Source of the DNA: Pseudomonadota bacterium
GTDB taxonomy: Bacteria > Pseudomonadota > Gammaproteobacteria > Thiotrichales > Thiotrichaceae
Reading direction: 5' to 3'
DNA: 64,000 nucleotides
Assembly (NCBI GenBank): GCA_002747435.1
Contig: PDPH01000047.1
Coordinates: forward strand, 1 to 64,000
The notes below the pieces were generated by a model, which worked only from the letters and a program-made list of their open reading frames with translations, was not told where the DNA came from and did no database searches. The stretch's first letter is position 1. The number at the start of each line of letters is the position of its first letter. Below are positions 1-7,542 of this stretch, one piece after another. The position numbers were made by a program, and so were the translations under genes.

Positions 1-1
1 T

Positions 2-682
2 CATGCTGCGCTTTTACGCCAGTTTTTGTTTAGCGGCATGATCCTAGCCATTGAAATTCCCTTAGGTATTTTTATTGCCATGAATATGCCCAAAAAAGGC
101 TGGGGCGTACCTGTCACCTTAGTGCTGATGTCACTACCCTTATTAATTCCTTGGAATGTAGTTGGCACAATCTGGCAAATCTTTGGTCGGGTCGATATAG
201 GCTTATTGGGCGCAAGCATGGCTGCTTTGGGCATTGATTATAACTATACACAAAATATACTTGATGCGTGGATCACGATTATTGTGATGGATGTATGGCA
301 CTGGACTTCACTGGTGGCTTTATTGTGTTATGCCGGTTTACAGTCCATCCCCGAAGCTTATTATCAGGCTGCGCGCATTGACGGTGCGAGTCGCTGGTCT
401 ATTTTCCGCTATATCCAATTGCCTAAAATGCGCGGGGTCTTATTGATTGCGGTACTGCTACGTTTTATGGACAGCTTTATGATTTACACCGAACCATTCG
501 TAGTCACAGGTGGCGGACCTGGTAATTCTACCACCTTGCTTTCCATAGACTTGGTAAAAATGGCAATAGGCCAATTTGATCTAGGCCCCGCTGCCGCCTT
601 CTCGCTGATCTATTTCTTGATCGTATTGCTATTAAGTTGGGTGTTCTACACCGTAATGACTAATCTGGACAAACAGAGCTAA
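2..682 (+). CDS. glpP: Glycerol ABC transporter permease, MalF-type (5' truncated by window)
   Basis: Inner-membrane permease of a carbohydrate/polyol ABC importer. The reading frame is open to the window edge, so the N-terminus is missing; 226 residues are visible. Several hydrophobic helices are present, and near visible residue 125 there is the EAA loop that docks the ATPase (EAYYQAARIDGAS followed by FRYIQLP). It is followed by a second permease, a DUF2160 protein, a binding protein and glycerol kinase. That is the order of the Rhizobium glpSTPQUV glycerol transporter, so glycerol is the inferred substrate. The ATPase genes should lie just upstream of the window. The permease call is firm; the substrate rests on neighbours. 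Confidence 0.82.
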   Translation, partial: HAALLRQFLFSGMILAIEIPLGIFIAMNMPKKGWGVPVTLVLMSLPLLIPWNVVGTIWQIFGRVDIGLLGASMAALGIDYNYTQNILDAWITIIVMDVWHWTSLVALLCYAGLQSIPEAYYQAARIDGASRWSIFRYIQLPKMRGVLLIAVLLRFMDSFMIYTEPFVVTGGGPGNSTTLLSIDLVKMAIGQFDLGPAAAFSLIYFLIVLLLSWVFYTVMTNLDKQS

Positions 683-687
683 GCCCT

Positions 688-1530
688 ATGACGACCAAAA
701 CAATTCAGCGCTCGAGTTTGCGCTTACCGAGTATTAAAAAGAGCGGTATAGTCATGACGCTTTACTTGCTGTTTTTGCTGCTACCGATTTATTGGTTGCT
801 CAATATGAGCCTAAAAACCAATGAAGAAATCTTGTCCACTTTTAGTTTGTGGCCACAAAACCTAACCTTTCAAAACTACATGACCATCTTTACCGATCCA
901 AGTTGGTATTCCGGTTATATCAATTCGATTATTTATGTAGTGATGAATACTTTTATTTCAGTCATCGTGGCTTTACCTGCGGCCTATGCCTTTTCACGCT
1001 ACCGTTTTCTGGGTGATAAACACTTGTTTTTCTGGTTGCTCACCAATCGCATGGCACCCCCAGCAGTATTTGCCTTGCCTTTTTTCCAGCTTTACAGCTC
1101 GATTGGTTTGTTTGATACACATATTGCGGTTGCGCTGGCGCATTGCTTGTTCAATGTACCGCTGGCTGTCTGGATACTGGAAGGTTTTATGTCAGGTGTG
1201 CCTAAAGAAATTGATGAAACTGCTTATATTGATGGTTACAGTTTTCCACGCTTTTTCACCCGTATTTTTATGCCCTTGATTGCTTCAGGTATCGGCGTGA
1301 CTGCTTTTTTCTGCTTCATGTTTTCATGGGTAGAACTATTGTTGGCACGCACCCTGACTTCCGTACAGGCAAAGCCGATTGCAGCCACCATGACGCGCAC
1401 GGTATCGGCTTCCGGCATGGACTGGGGCGTGCTGGCGGCTGCCGGGATTCTGACTATTATCCCGGGTGCATTGGTCATCTGGTTTGTGCGTAATTATATT
1501 GCCAAGGGCTTTGCCCTCGGGCGTGTTTAA
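688..1530 (+). CDS. glpQ: Glycerol ABC transporter permease, MalG-type
   Basis: Second inner-membrane permease of the importer, 280 aa, a normal length for MalG-like permeases. A cytoplasmic N-terminus is followed by a first helix at about residues 22-42 and further helices to the C-terminus. The ATPase-contacting loop is visible near residue 175 (EIDETAYIDGYS, then FTRIFMPL). It starts 5 nt after the upstream permease stop, so the two are cotranscribed and probably pair as a heterodimer. Glycerol is inferred from the operon (DUF2160 gene, binding protein, glpK). Confidence 0.85.
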   Translation: MTTKTIQRSSLRLPSIKKSGIVMTLYLLFLLLPIYWLLNMSLKTNEEILSTFSLWPQNLTFQNYMTIFTDPSWYSGYINSIIYVVMNTFISVIVALPAAYAFSRYRFLGDKHLFFWLLTNRMAPPAVFALPFFQLYSSIGLFDTHIAVALAHCLFNVPLAVWILEGFMSGVPKEIDETAYIDGYSFPRFFTRIFMPLIASGIGVTAFFCFMFSWVELLLARTLTSVQAKPIAATMTRTVSASGMDWGVLAAAGILTIIPGALVIWFVRNYIAKGFALGRV

Positions 1531-1541
1531 GGAGGCCGTAT

Positions 1542-1820
1542 ATGGATTTAAGCTGGATGGCCTGGACTTGGCAAACTGCACTGTTCTTTTCCTTAATCGT
1601 GCTGGCATTAGTCGGCATGGGCTTTTGGAGTGTACTGGCACCACAAGTACCACGACGGGGTGTGTTACGCATTGAAACAACCCCCGGAGACCGTTTATTT
1701 ATTTCATTGTTAGGCAGTGCATGGATTTGCTTGTGCTGGTTGGCAATGTTTGGTTCGCCTTTATGGTGGGCCTTGGTGATTTGTTTGGTTTATGCGCTGG
1801 CGGTGTTCCGCTGGGTATAA
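1542..1820 (+). CDS. glpU: Small DUF2160 membrane protein of the glycerol transporter
   Basis: 92-aa integral membrane protein with three hydrophobic stretches (about residues 12-30, 52-70 and 72-90) and a short polar loop rich in Arg and Pro between the first two. It matches the DUF2160 family, which is found almost only inside glycerol ABC transporter operons, where it is called GlpU. Its biochemical role is unknown; an accessory subunit of the permease is a reasonable guess. A strong ribosome site (AAGGAGG) precedes the ATG, and the gene lies 11 nt after the permease stop and 24 nt before the binding-protein gene. Confidence 0.75.
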   Translation: MDLSWMAWTWQTALFFSLIVLALVGMGFWSVLAPQVPRRGVLRIETTPGDRLFISLLGSAWICLCWLAMFGSPLWWALVICLVYALAVFRWV

Positions 1821-1844
1821 ATTTATTTAACTGGAGGAAAGAGT

Positions 1845-3554
1845 ATGAAACGTAAGCTATTAAGTACCGCGATTAGCGCATTTTTGCTAGCCAGCTATGG
1901 CTCACTGGCTGTTGCTGATATAGAGGCAGCCAAACAGTGGGTAGACACAGAATTCCAACCATCAGCACTCAGCAAAGATGAGCAAATGGCTGAAATGGAG
2001 TGGTTTATTAAAGCGGCTGAGCCGTTTAAAGGCATGGAAATCAATGTGGTGTCTGAAACGATAGCCACACACGAGTATGAAGCAAAGACACTCGCAAAAG
2101 CATTTACGGACATTACCGGCATTAAAGTCACGCATGATTTGATTGGCGAAGGTGATGTCGTTGAAAAACTGCAAACCCAAATGCAATCCGGCAAAAATAT
2201 TTATGATGCCTATATCAATGACTCTGACCTGATTGGTACACACTGGCGCTATCAACAAGTACGCAACCTAACAGATTGGATGGCGGGGGAAGGCAAGGAA
2301 GTCACTAACCCCAACTTAGACATTGAAGATTTCATTGGCATCAAGTTCACCACCGGCCCTGATGACAAATTATATCAATTACCTGATCAGCAATTTGCCA
2401 ACTTGTATTGGTTTCGCTATGACTGGTTCACCAATCCAGACATCAAAGCCAAATTCAAAGAAAAATATGGCTACGAGCTAGGCGTGCCCGTTAATTGGTC
2501 AGCTTATCATGACATTGCTGAATTCTTTACCGGCATGGAAATTGATGGCAAAAAGGTCTACGGCCACATGGACTACGGCAAGAAAGACCCTTCCTTAGGC
2601 TGGCGCTTTACTGACGCTTGGATGTCAATGGCAGGTATGGGAGACAAAGGTGAACCAAACGGTTTGCCCGTCGATGAATGGGGTATTCGTGTCAATGACA
2701 ACAGCCAGCCTGTAGGTTCTTGTGTGGCACGCGGCGGTGCGACCAACGCTCCCGCAGCCGTATATGCGGTACAAAAATACATAGATTGGCTGAAAAACTA
2801 CGCACCACCAGCCGCCGCAGGCATGGTGTTCTCCGAAGCAGGTCCCGTGCCCGCACAGGGCGAAGTCGCCCAGCAAATGTTTTGGTACACCGCCTTTACT
2901 GCCGATATGGTCAAAGAGGGACTGCCGGTGGTCAATGAAGATGGCACACCTAAATGGCGTATGGCGCCTTCACCCCACGGTGCTTATTGGGAAGAAGGTA
3001 TGAAAGTCGGCTATCAGGATGCTGGCTCTTGGACTCTGATGAAATCCACCCCAGTAGATCGCGCCCAAGCTGCTTGGTTATATGCCCAATTCGTCACTTC
3101 CAAAACAGTGGATTTGAAAAAATCGCACGTCGGTTTGACCTTTATTCGTGAGTCCAGCATTAATCATAAAAGCTTTACCGAACGTGCACCCAAACTGGGC
3201 GGTTTGGTGGAATTTTACCGCTCACCGGCTCGCGTCCAGTGGTCGCCAACAGGAACCAATGTGCCTGACTACCCTAAACTGGCGCAACTGTGGTGGCAAA
3301 ACATAGGTGATGCCTCTTCGGGCGCCAAAACACCTCAAGAAGCACTGGATGCACTATGCAAAGCCCAAGAAAAAGTCTTGCAACGGCTGGAACGCGCAGG
3401 CGTACAAGGTGAGCTGGGACCAAAACTTAACAAACCTAAAGACCCGCAGGAATGGCTAAACGAGCCTGGCGCACCCAAGCCCAAGCTGAAAAATGAAAAG
3501 CCAGCCCCTGAAACAGTGGATTATGATGAACTGATCAAGTCTTGGAAACGTTAA
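1845..3554 (+). CDS. glpV: Periplasmic glycerol-binding protein, family 1 solute-binding
   Basis: 569-aa extracellular solute-binding protein that would deliver substrate to the permeases. A Sec signal peptide is visible: MKRK, a hydrophobic core, and probable cleavage after AVA at about residue 25. The mature protein is Trp/Tyr-rich like sugar/polyol binders. The length fits the large GlpV-type binding proteins rather than the roughly 400-aa MalE-like ones. The ribosome site GGAGG lies 8-9 nt before ATG. It is the last gene of the importer operon; a 95-bp inverted-repeat element separates it from glpK. Family assignment is solid; glycerol specificity is inferred from operon content. Confidence 0.82.
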   Translation: MKRKLLSTAISAFLLASYGSLAVADIEAAKQWVDTEFQPSALSKDEQMAEMEWFIKAAEPFKGMEINVVSETIATHEYEAKTLAKAFTDITGIKVTHDLIGEGDVVEKLQTQMQSGKNIYDAYINDSDLIGTHWRYQQVRNLTDWMAGEGKEVTNPNLDIEDFIGIKFTTGPDDKLYQLPDQQFANLYWFRYDWFTNPDIKAKFKEKYGYELGVPVNWSAYHDIAEFFTGMEIDGKKVYGHMDYGKKDPSLGWRFTDAWMSMAGMGDKGEPNGLPVDEWGIRVNDNSQPVGSCVARGGATNAPAAVYAVQKYIDWLKNYAPPAAAGMVFSEAGPVPAQGEVAQQMFWYTAFTADMVKEGLPVVNEDGTPKWRMAPSPHGAYWEEGMKVGYQDAGSWTLMKSTPVDRAQAAWLYAQFVTSKTVDLKKSHVGLTFIRESSINHKSFTERAPKLGGLVEFYRSPARVQWSPTGTNVPDYPKLAQLWWQNIGDASSGAKTPQEALDALCKAQEKVLQRLERAGVQGELGPKLNKPKDPQEWLNEPGAPKPKLKNEKPAPETVDYDELIKSWKR

Positions 3555-3583
3555 GTAGAGTATTTTGCTCTCTTGCTTGAAGA

Positions 3584-3678
3584 CCCTCACCCCCCAACCC
3601 TCTCTCCCAGAGGGCGAGGGGGAGTCAGTATCTGATTTGCTTAGTCCCTCTTCCTCTGGAAAAGGGACGGGGTGAGGG
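3584..3678. repeat. 95-bp element with perfect 10-bp terminal inverted repeats
   Basis: The segment opens with CCCTCACCCC and closes with the exact complement GGGGTGAGGG. Inside are further nested complementary tracts (CCCTCTCTCCC, AGAGGGCGAGGGGG, CCCTCTTCCTCTGG). It is strongly purine/pyrimidine-partitioned and would fold into a long imperfect hairpin. Elements with this look are scattered between genes in many gammaproteobacteria. It lies between glpV and glpK, so it may attenuate or stabilise that transcript. Only one copy is visible in the window. Confidence 0.6.
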
Positions 3679-3703
3679 CGTTATTTCTTTAAAAGGTATT
3701 GCC

Positions 3704-5194
3704 ATGTCTTACATCATCGCCATCGACCAAGGAACGACATCAACTCGTAGTATCGTCTTTAATGAACACTTGCAAATGTTGGCTACCGCTCAACAAGAGT
3801 TTAGCCAACATTATCCCCAGTCTGGCTGGGTGGAACATGACCCACTGGACTTGTGGAATACGAGCTTGGCGACTTTCCGAGAAGCGATGCAAACAGCAGG
3901 CATTCAAGCCCGTGAGGTAGCAGGCATAGGCATCACTAATCAACGTGAAACCGTTATCCTCTGGGATAGAGAAACCGGCCAGCCTATTCATCCAGCGATT
4001 GTCTGGCAGGATAGACGCACTGCGGCGTTTTGTCAGCAAACGCTAAAAGCACACGAAGCCACTATCCGCCAAAAGACGGGCTTGCTGGCTGATCCTTATT
4101 TCAGTGGCACTAAAGTGCGTTGGTTATTAGACCATGTAGCAGGAGCACGGGAAAAAGCAGCAGCAGGCAAGCTGTGCATGGGCACTGTCGATACTTGGCT
4201 GATCTGGAATCTTACCGGCGGTAAAGTACACGCTACCGATGCAAGCAATGCTAGCCGTACCCTGCTTTACCATATCCATAAGAAACAATGGAGCAAGGAG
4301 CTGCTGGAAATTCTGAATATTCCCGAAAGCCTGTTGCCTGAAGTAAAAGATTGTGCGGCTGACTTTGGCACGACTGACCCGGCTCTTTTTGGTGCTGCCA
4401 TTCCTATTTGTGGTGTGGCAGGCGATCAACATGCAGCCACTGTTGGACAAGCCTGCTTCCAACCTGGCATGCTGAAAGCGACTTATGGCACTGGCTGCTT
4501 TGCTGTTTTAAATACAGGCGATACTGCGGTTATTTCTCGCAATAATTTACTTACGACCATTGCTTACCAACTCAATGGCAAAACAACTTATGCTTTGGAA
4601 GGCTCTATTTTTATTGCAGGTGCTGCCGTGCAATGGCTACGCGATGGCCTGAAAATCATTCAGCATGCCCGTGAAACACAAAAGCTGGCTGAGTTGGCTG
4701 ATCCCCAGCAGCAGATTTATTTAGTGCCTGCCTTTGTGGGTCTGGGTGCGCCTTATTGGGATCCAGACGCACGCGGTGCGATTTACGGCATAACCCGCAA
4801 CACAGGCCCCGCTGAATTGGCACGAGCCACCCTAGAAAGTGTGGCCTATCAAACCCGTGATCTCTTGGAAGCTATGCGCGCCGACAGTGCTGCACTGAAA
4901 GAAAGCGATACTGTCTTGCGAGTCGATGGTGGCATGACAGCTTCCGACTGGACCATGCAGTTTTTGGCTGACTTACTGGATAGTCCAGTTGATCGTCCAG
5001 AAATCCTAGAAACAACCGCATTAGGAGCGGCTTATCTGGCTGGCTTGCAACAAGGCATTTACCCCACACCAGAAAGCTTCGCCCAAATTTGGAAACTGGA
5101 GCGACAATTCAAGCCCAATATGGATGCCAAGCAGCGTGCAAAAAAATATGCTGGCTGGCAAGATGCAGTGCGGCGCACTTTAAGCCTAAGCTGA
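3704..5194 (+). CDS. glpK: Glycerol kinase
   Basis: 496 aa, the normal length for the FGGY kinase GlpK, which phosphorylates glycerol to glycerol-3-phosphate with ATP in the cytoplasm. The N-terminal phosphate-binding segment DQGTTSTRS (from residue 8), the WQDRR segment and the central [15 protein letters not shown] and DGGM motifs are all present. The ribosome site AAGG lies 8 nt before ATG. It follows the glycerol importer, so import and trapping are physically linked. No glpD (glycerol-3-phosphate dehydrogenase) is adjacent in this window. Confidence 0.97.
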   Translation: MSYIIAIDQGTTSTRSIVFNEHLQMLATAQQEFSQHYPQSGWVEHDPLDLWNTSLATFREAMQTAGIQAREVAGIGITNQRETVILWDRETGQPIHPAIVWQDRRTAAFCQQTLKAHEATIRQKTGLLADPYFSGTKVRWLLDHVAGAREKAAAGKLCMGTVDTWLIWNLTGGKVHATDASNASRTLLYHIHKKQWSKELLEILNIPESLLPEVKDCAADFGTTDPALFGAAIPICGVAGDQHAATVGQACFQPGMLKATYGTGCFAVLNTGDTAVISRNNLLTTIAYQLNGKTTYALEGSIFIAGAAVQWLRDGLKIIQHARETQKLAELADPQQQIYLVPAFVGLGAPYWDPDARGAIYGITRNTGPAELARATLESVAYQTRDLLEAMRADSAALKESDTVLRVDGGMTASDWTMQFLADLLDSPVDRPEILETTALGAAYLAGLQQGIYPTPESFAQIWKLERQFKPNMDAKQRAKKYAGWQDAVRRTLSLS

Positions 5195-5242
5195 TAGCTT
5201 GGCCAACTTATTTAAAACCAAACTAGCAGCACCTAGCTCACT

Positions 5243-6142
5243 ATGTTTTTTGCACCTCCTATTGATTACATTGATCCTCTCTTTCGCCCTCCCAGCGAGG
5301 CAGACTCACTCATTTTGCAAGTCACCAACGGCTGTAGTTGGAATCAATGCAGCTTTTGTGAAATGTATACTGCTCCTCAGAAAAAGTTTCGTCCCAAAGC
5401 CGAGTCTGAAGTATTAGCGGATATTCAGCGCTGTGGTGCCAGCCTGAACGGGGTACGCCGTATTTTCCTAGCGGATGGTGATGCCATGGCACTGTCTTAT
5501 CGCCGTCTGGAAACTATTCTTGGCGCTATTCGGACACATTTACCGACTGTCTCCCGTGTTTCAGCTTATTGCTTGCCACAAAACCTCAAGCATAAAACAG
5601 TGGAGCAACTGCAAAACCTACGTGAACAAGGCTTGTCACTGGTGTATATCGGTGCGGAAAGCGGTAGTAATACCGTCTTGCAAAAAGTCCAGAAAAGCGA
5701 AACTTTTGATAGCACCTGCGCTGCTATTCTCAAGCTGCAACAAGCAGGTATTAAAAGCTCCGTCATGATTATCAATGGTCTAGGCGGCAAGGTGTATAGC
5801 GAGGAACATGCGCTGGCTTCCGCCCAACTCATTAATGCAAGCCAGCCAAGCTACCTGGCGACCTTGGTCTTATTTTTCAGTCATGGGCCACGTCGCTTTA
5901 CAGAAGCCTTTGGGCACGATTACCAAGCCTGTGAGGCATTTGACCTCTTTCAAGAAATGCACCTTTTCCTATCCCATCTGGAGCTGGAAAAAACCATTTT
6001 CCGCAGTGATCATGTCTCCAACACCCTGATACTCAAAGGCGTACTCAATAAGGACAAAGCCACCTTACTGGCACAAACCGAACAAGCCATGAAACTGGCG
6101 ACACGCGGTGAATTAGGCTTACGCTACACCGATCGCTGGTGA
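5243..6142 (+). CDS. Radical SAM protein of unassigned function
   Basis: 299 aa. The Fe-S cluster cysteines are at 31, 36 and 39, giving CX4CX2C rather than the commonest CX3CX2C spacing; the following aromatic residues (CEMY) fit radical SAM proteins. A GAESG segment near residue 138 matches the SAM-contacting region of B12-independent Elp3/HemN-like members. There is no B12 or TRAM domain and no obvious second cluster. It starts 48 nt after glpK in the same direction, without a strong ribosome site. Substrate unknown. Probably cytosolic: no signal peptide or membrane segment. Confidence 0.8.
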   Translation: MFFAPPIDYIDPLFRPPSEADSLILQVTNGCSWNQCSFCEMYTAPQKKFRPKAESEVLADIQRCGASLNGVRRIFLADGDAMALSYRRLETILGAIRTHLPTVSRVSAYCLPQNLKHKTVEQLQNLREQGLSLVYIGAESGSNTVLQKVQKSETFDSTCAAILKLQQAGIKSSVMIINGLGGKVYSEEHALASAQLINASQPSYLATLVLFFSHGPRRFTEAFGHDYQACEAFDLFQEMHLFLSHLELEKTIFRSDHVSNTLILKGVLNKDKATLLAQTEQAMKLATRGELGLRYTDRW

Positions 6143-6356
6143 TAGCTAAACTGCTCTGTTGCAATAATGTATGAATTATATATTAGCTGGGAAGAAAAGG
6201 AGAAAAGAATAACAAATGATAAAACCAAGTGATAAAATATAAAGCCACCTCTGTTTACTTCTCTTTCGAGGTTTAATTCACACAATATCAGTCAGTTACT
6301 TCAAGCAATTGCCCTGATTTTATGGCTGAAATTATTACTAACAAATAGAAAAAATA

Positions 6357-6620
6357 TTAAAATATACGCTTTACATCCTGCGCTTGGTGCAGAACATGGG
6401 AAACATACTTGACGTTCTCAAAAAAAGCCGGTGTAACGGGTATACCTTCACCCCTTTCAAATTCTGCTTGTGATTTCCTTATAGCCGTTCTGACCACTTG
6501 GAGCTTTTCAAGTTCTGCACTTTATTCAGGTGTGGCTATATAGTCCCATTTGGTACAACTTGGGTATGCTCTGGGGCTTGTAGTTCCTGCCGCTTGTTTG
6601 TTTAGTGTAGCCGCTGTCAT
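6357..6620 (-). pseudogene. Antitoxin-like ORF interrupted by an in-frame stop
   Basis: Reading the minus strand from the ATG at 6620, preceded by AAGG, gives 32 codons, a TAA at 6522-6524, then 54 more codons in the same frame to a TAA at 6357. The second half is charged and helical (AELEKLQVVRTAIRKSQ, then ERGEGIPVTPAFFENVK). It resembles the C-terminal part of small ParD/RelB-like antitoxins, where a GxGIP-type turn is followed by a helix. No partner toxin is seen on either side. Resemblance is by eye only; it could instead be an unrelated decayed small gene. Confidence 0.35.
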
Positions 6621-6784
6621 AAGTACCTTATGTTAAATATACCCCTATTTTACCAGATAGCCCTCATACCATCAAAGGGAAACAGCATGGGGTTTGGGAT
6701 TGTTAGACAATCACACCGCTATCTACTACCCCTTACATAGGCAAAAAAGTGCAAGCTGCGTCCTGACATTCAGTCAGAACGGTC

Positions 6785-6891
6785 AGGCTACGTCTTTTTC
6801 AAACAGGGCAACATTCAAACTACCGATGGATGATCTGGCAGGGTATCCGCCGCAGGTCTTAATCACTTTTCAAACAGGGCAACATTCAAAC
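6785..6891 (-). CRISPR. Relic CRISPR array: two repeats and one spacer
   Basis: A 25-nt sequence occurs twice, identically, at 6796-6820 and 6867-6891, with a 71-nt period. Read on the minus strand, the copy at 6891-6856 extends to a 36-nt unit that starts GTTTGAATGTTGCC and ends GTGATTAAGAC, the style of type III-associated repeats. The second copy (6820-6785) keeps the first 25 nt but its last 11 nt have diverged, as expected for the leader-distal terminal repeat. The single spacer is 6855-6821, exactly 35 nt. The csx16 gene sits 58 nt upstream on the same strand. No cas genes are in the window. Confidence 0.72.
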
Positions 6892-6949
6892 CCCTACCTG
6901 CTCTTTCCAGCCCTAAGAATCAAAGTTCCTATCATCAAACAAGACAAAT

Positions 6950-7243
6950 TTAAGCAACGCGCTGCGCTGTATATTCCACAAGTTGCGTGCCTAATTGACG
7001 CATATCCTCTGCACTTAACTCTTGTCCACGCCTTGCCGCAGGCAAATCCAAGGTTAAATGAAAATAACGCCCCCCTCTTGCATTAACCTCAGCAATTAAA
7101 TTGATAGGCAAAGTACCCAAAACCCAATCATTCACTTGAATCAAATCAACATCCAAATGCGTCAATTGCCGATCCACCGCAAAACCTTCCTGCTTTGCCC
7201 ACTCCACCGCACCCGCATGGCGCGAAATAAAATAAATCGTCAT
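6950..7243 (-). CDS. csx16: CRISPR-associated protein Csx16 (VVA1548 family)
   Basis: 97 aa, full length for this small family. The diagnostic N-terminus MTIYFISRHAGAVEWA is present, then HLD, the GTLPINL segment, and RYFHLTLDLP followed by RGQELSAEDM. The ATG at 7243 was chosen because family members begin at this MT-x-YF; an upstream in-frame start at 7267 would add 8 residues. Csx16 belongs to type III CRISPR loci. It is thought to act on cyclic oligoadenylate signalling, and recent work proposes ring-nuclease activity, which I cannot verify here. It stands alone beside a two-repeat array, with no csm/cmr/cas10 genes. Confidence 0.82.
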   Translation of the reverse strand: MTIYFISRHAGAVEWAKQEGFAVDRQLTHLDVDLIQVNDWVLGTLPINLIAEVNARGGRYFHLTLDLPAARRGQELSAEDMRQLGTQLVEYTAQRVA

Positions 7244-7271
7244 AAATCCCCCGGCCAAACCATCCAACTAC

Positions 7272-7529
7272 CTAAAACCAATCCACCGATGGCGTTTTTA
7301 AAAACAACTCCACATAAATCCCCCCCGTACCCACTATCAACGGTATCACCTTATACTGATCAAAATGCCTAGCAAAACTCTTCAAACCTATCAAAACACC
7401 CTTATGCCGCCCACTTTTAGCCTCAATCGCCAATAACTGCTGCCCATACTCCACCTCCGTCTGCCCCTCACGCCAATAAGTCAACCGCATAGTAGGCAAT
7501 AACCTTGTCATGCCTGACAAGCTTGTCAT
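7272..7529 (-). pseudogene. C-terminal fragment of a DUF4143-type ATPase
   Basis: 85 codons. From about residue 15 to the end it matches the C-terminal DUF4143 region of the large AAA ATPases annotated as ATP-binding proteins: YWREGQTEVEY, then LLAIEAKSGRHKG, then IVGTGGI and a final TPSVDWF. The E...EAKSG pattern is the nuclease-like core of that domain. The ATPase domain (normally some 250 residues with Walker A/B) is absent; upstream is only the end of dnaQ, so the gene is 5'-deleted. The csx16 start follows 28 nt after its stop. Confidence 0.6.
7504..7528. repeat. Compound palindrome at the edge of the accessory island
   Basis: Three TTGTCA/TGACAA hexamers alternate in orientation: TTGTCA at 7505-7510, TGACAA at 7515-7520 and TTGTCA at 7523-7528. 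The last two form the perfect 14-bp palindrome TGACAAGCTTGTCA. The site sits between the dnaQ stop and the ATPase fragment, so it could be a dnaQ transcript hairpin, an operator, or a scar of the rearrangement that truncated the ATPase gene. No T-tract follows, so it is not a standard terminator. Confidence 0.5.
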
Positions 7530-7542
7530 TTGTAAATATCAG

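Noticed and set aside
6153..6164. GCTCTGTTGCAA resembles the terminal inverted repeat of IS6-family elements
   Set aside because: Only 12 nt, no matching second end and no transposase nearby; chance match cannot be excluded.
6694..7086. 130-codon open frame on plus across the CRISPR relic
   Set aside because: It runs through both CRISPR repeats and antisense to csx16, has no ribosome site and no family resemblance; the repeat gives it a duplicated peptide (SFSN/FQTG...).
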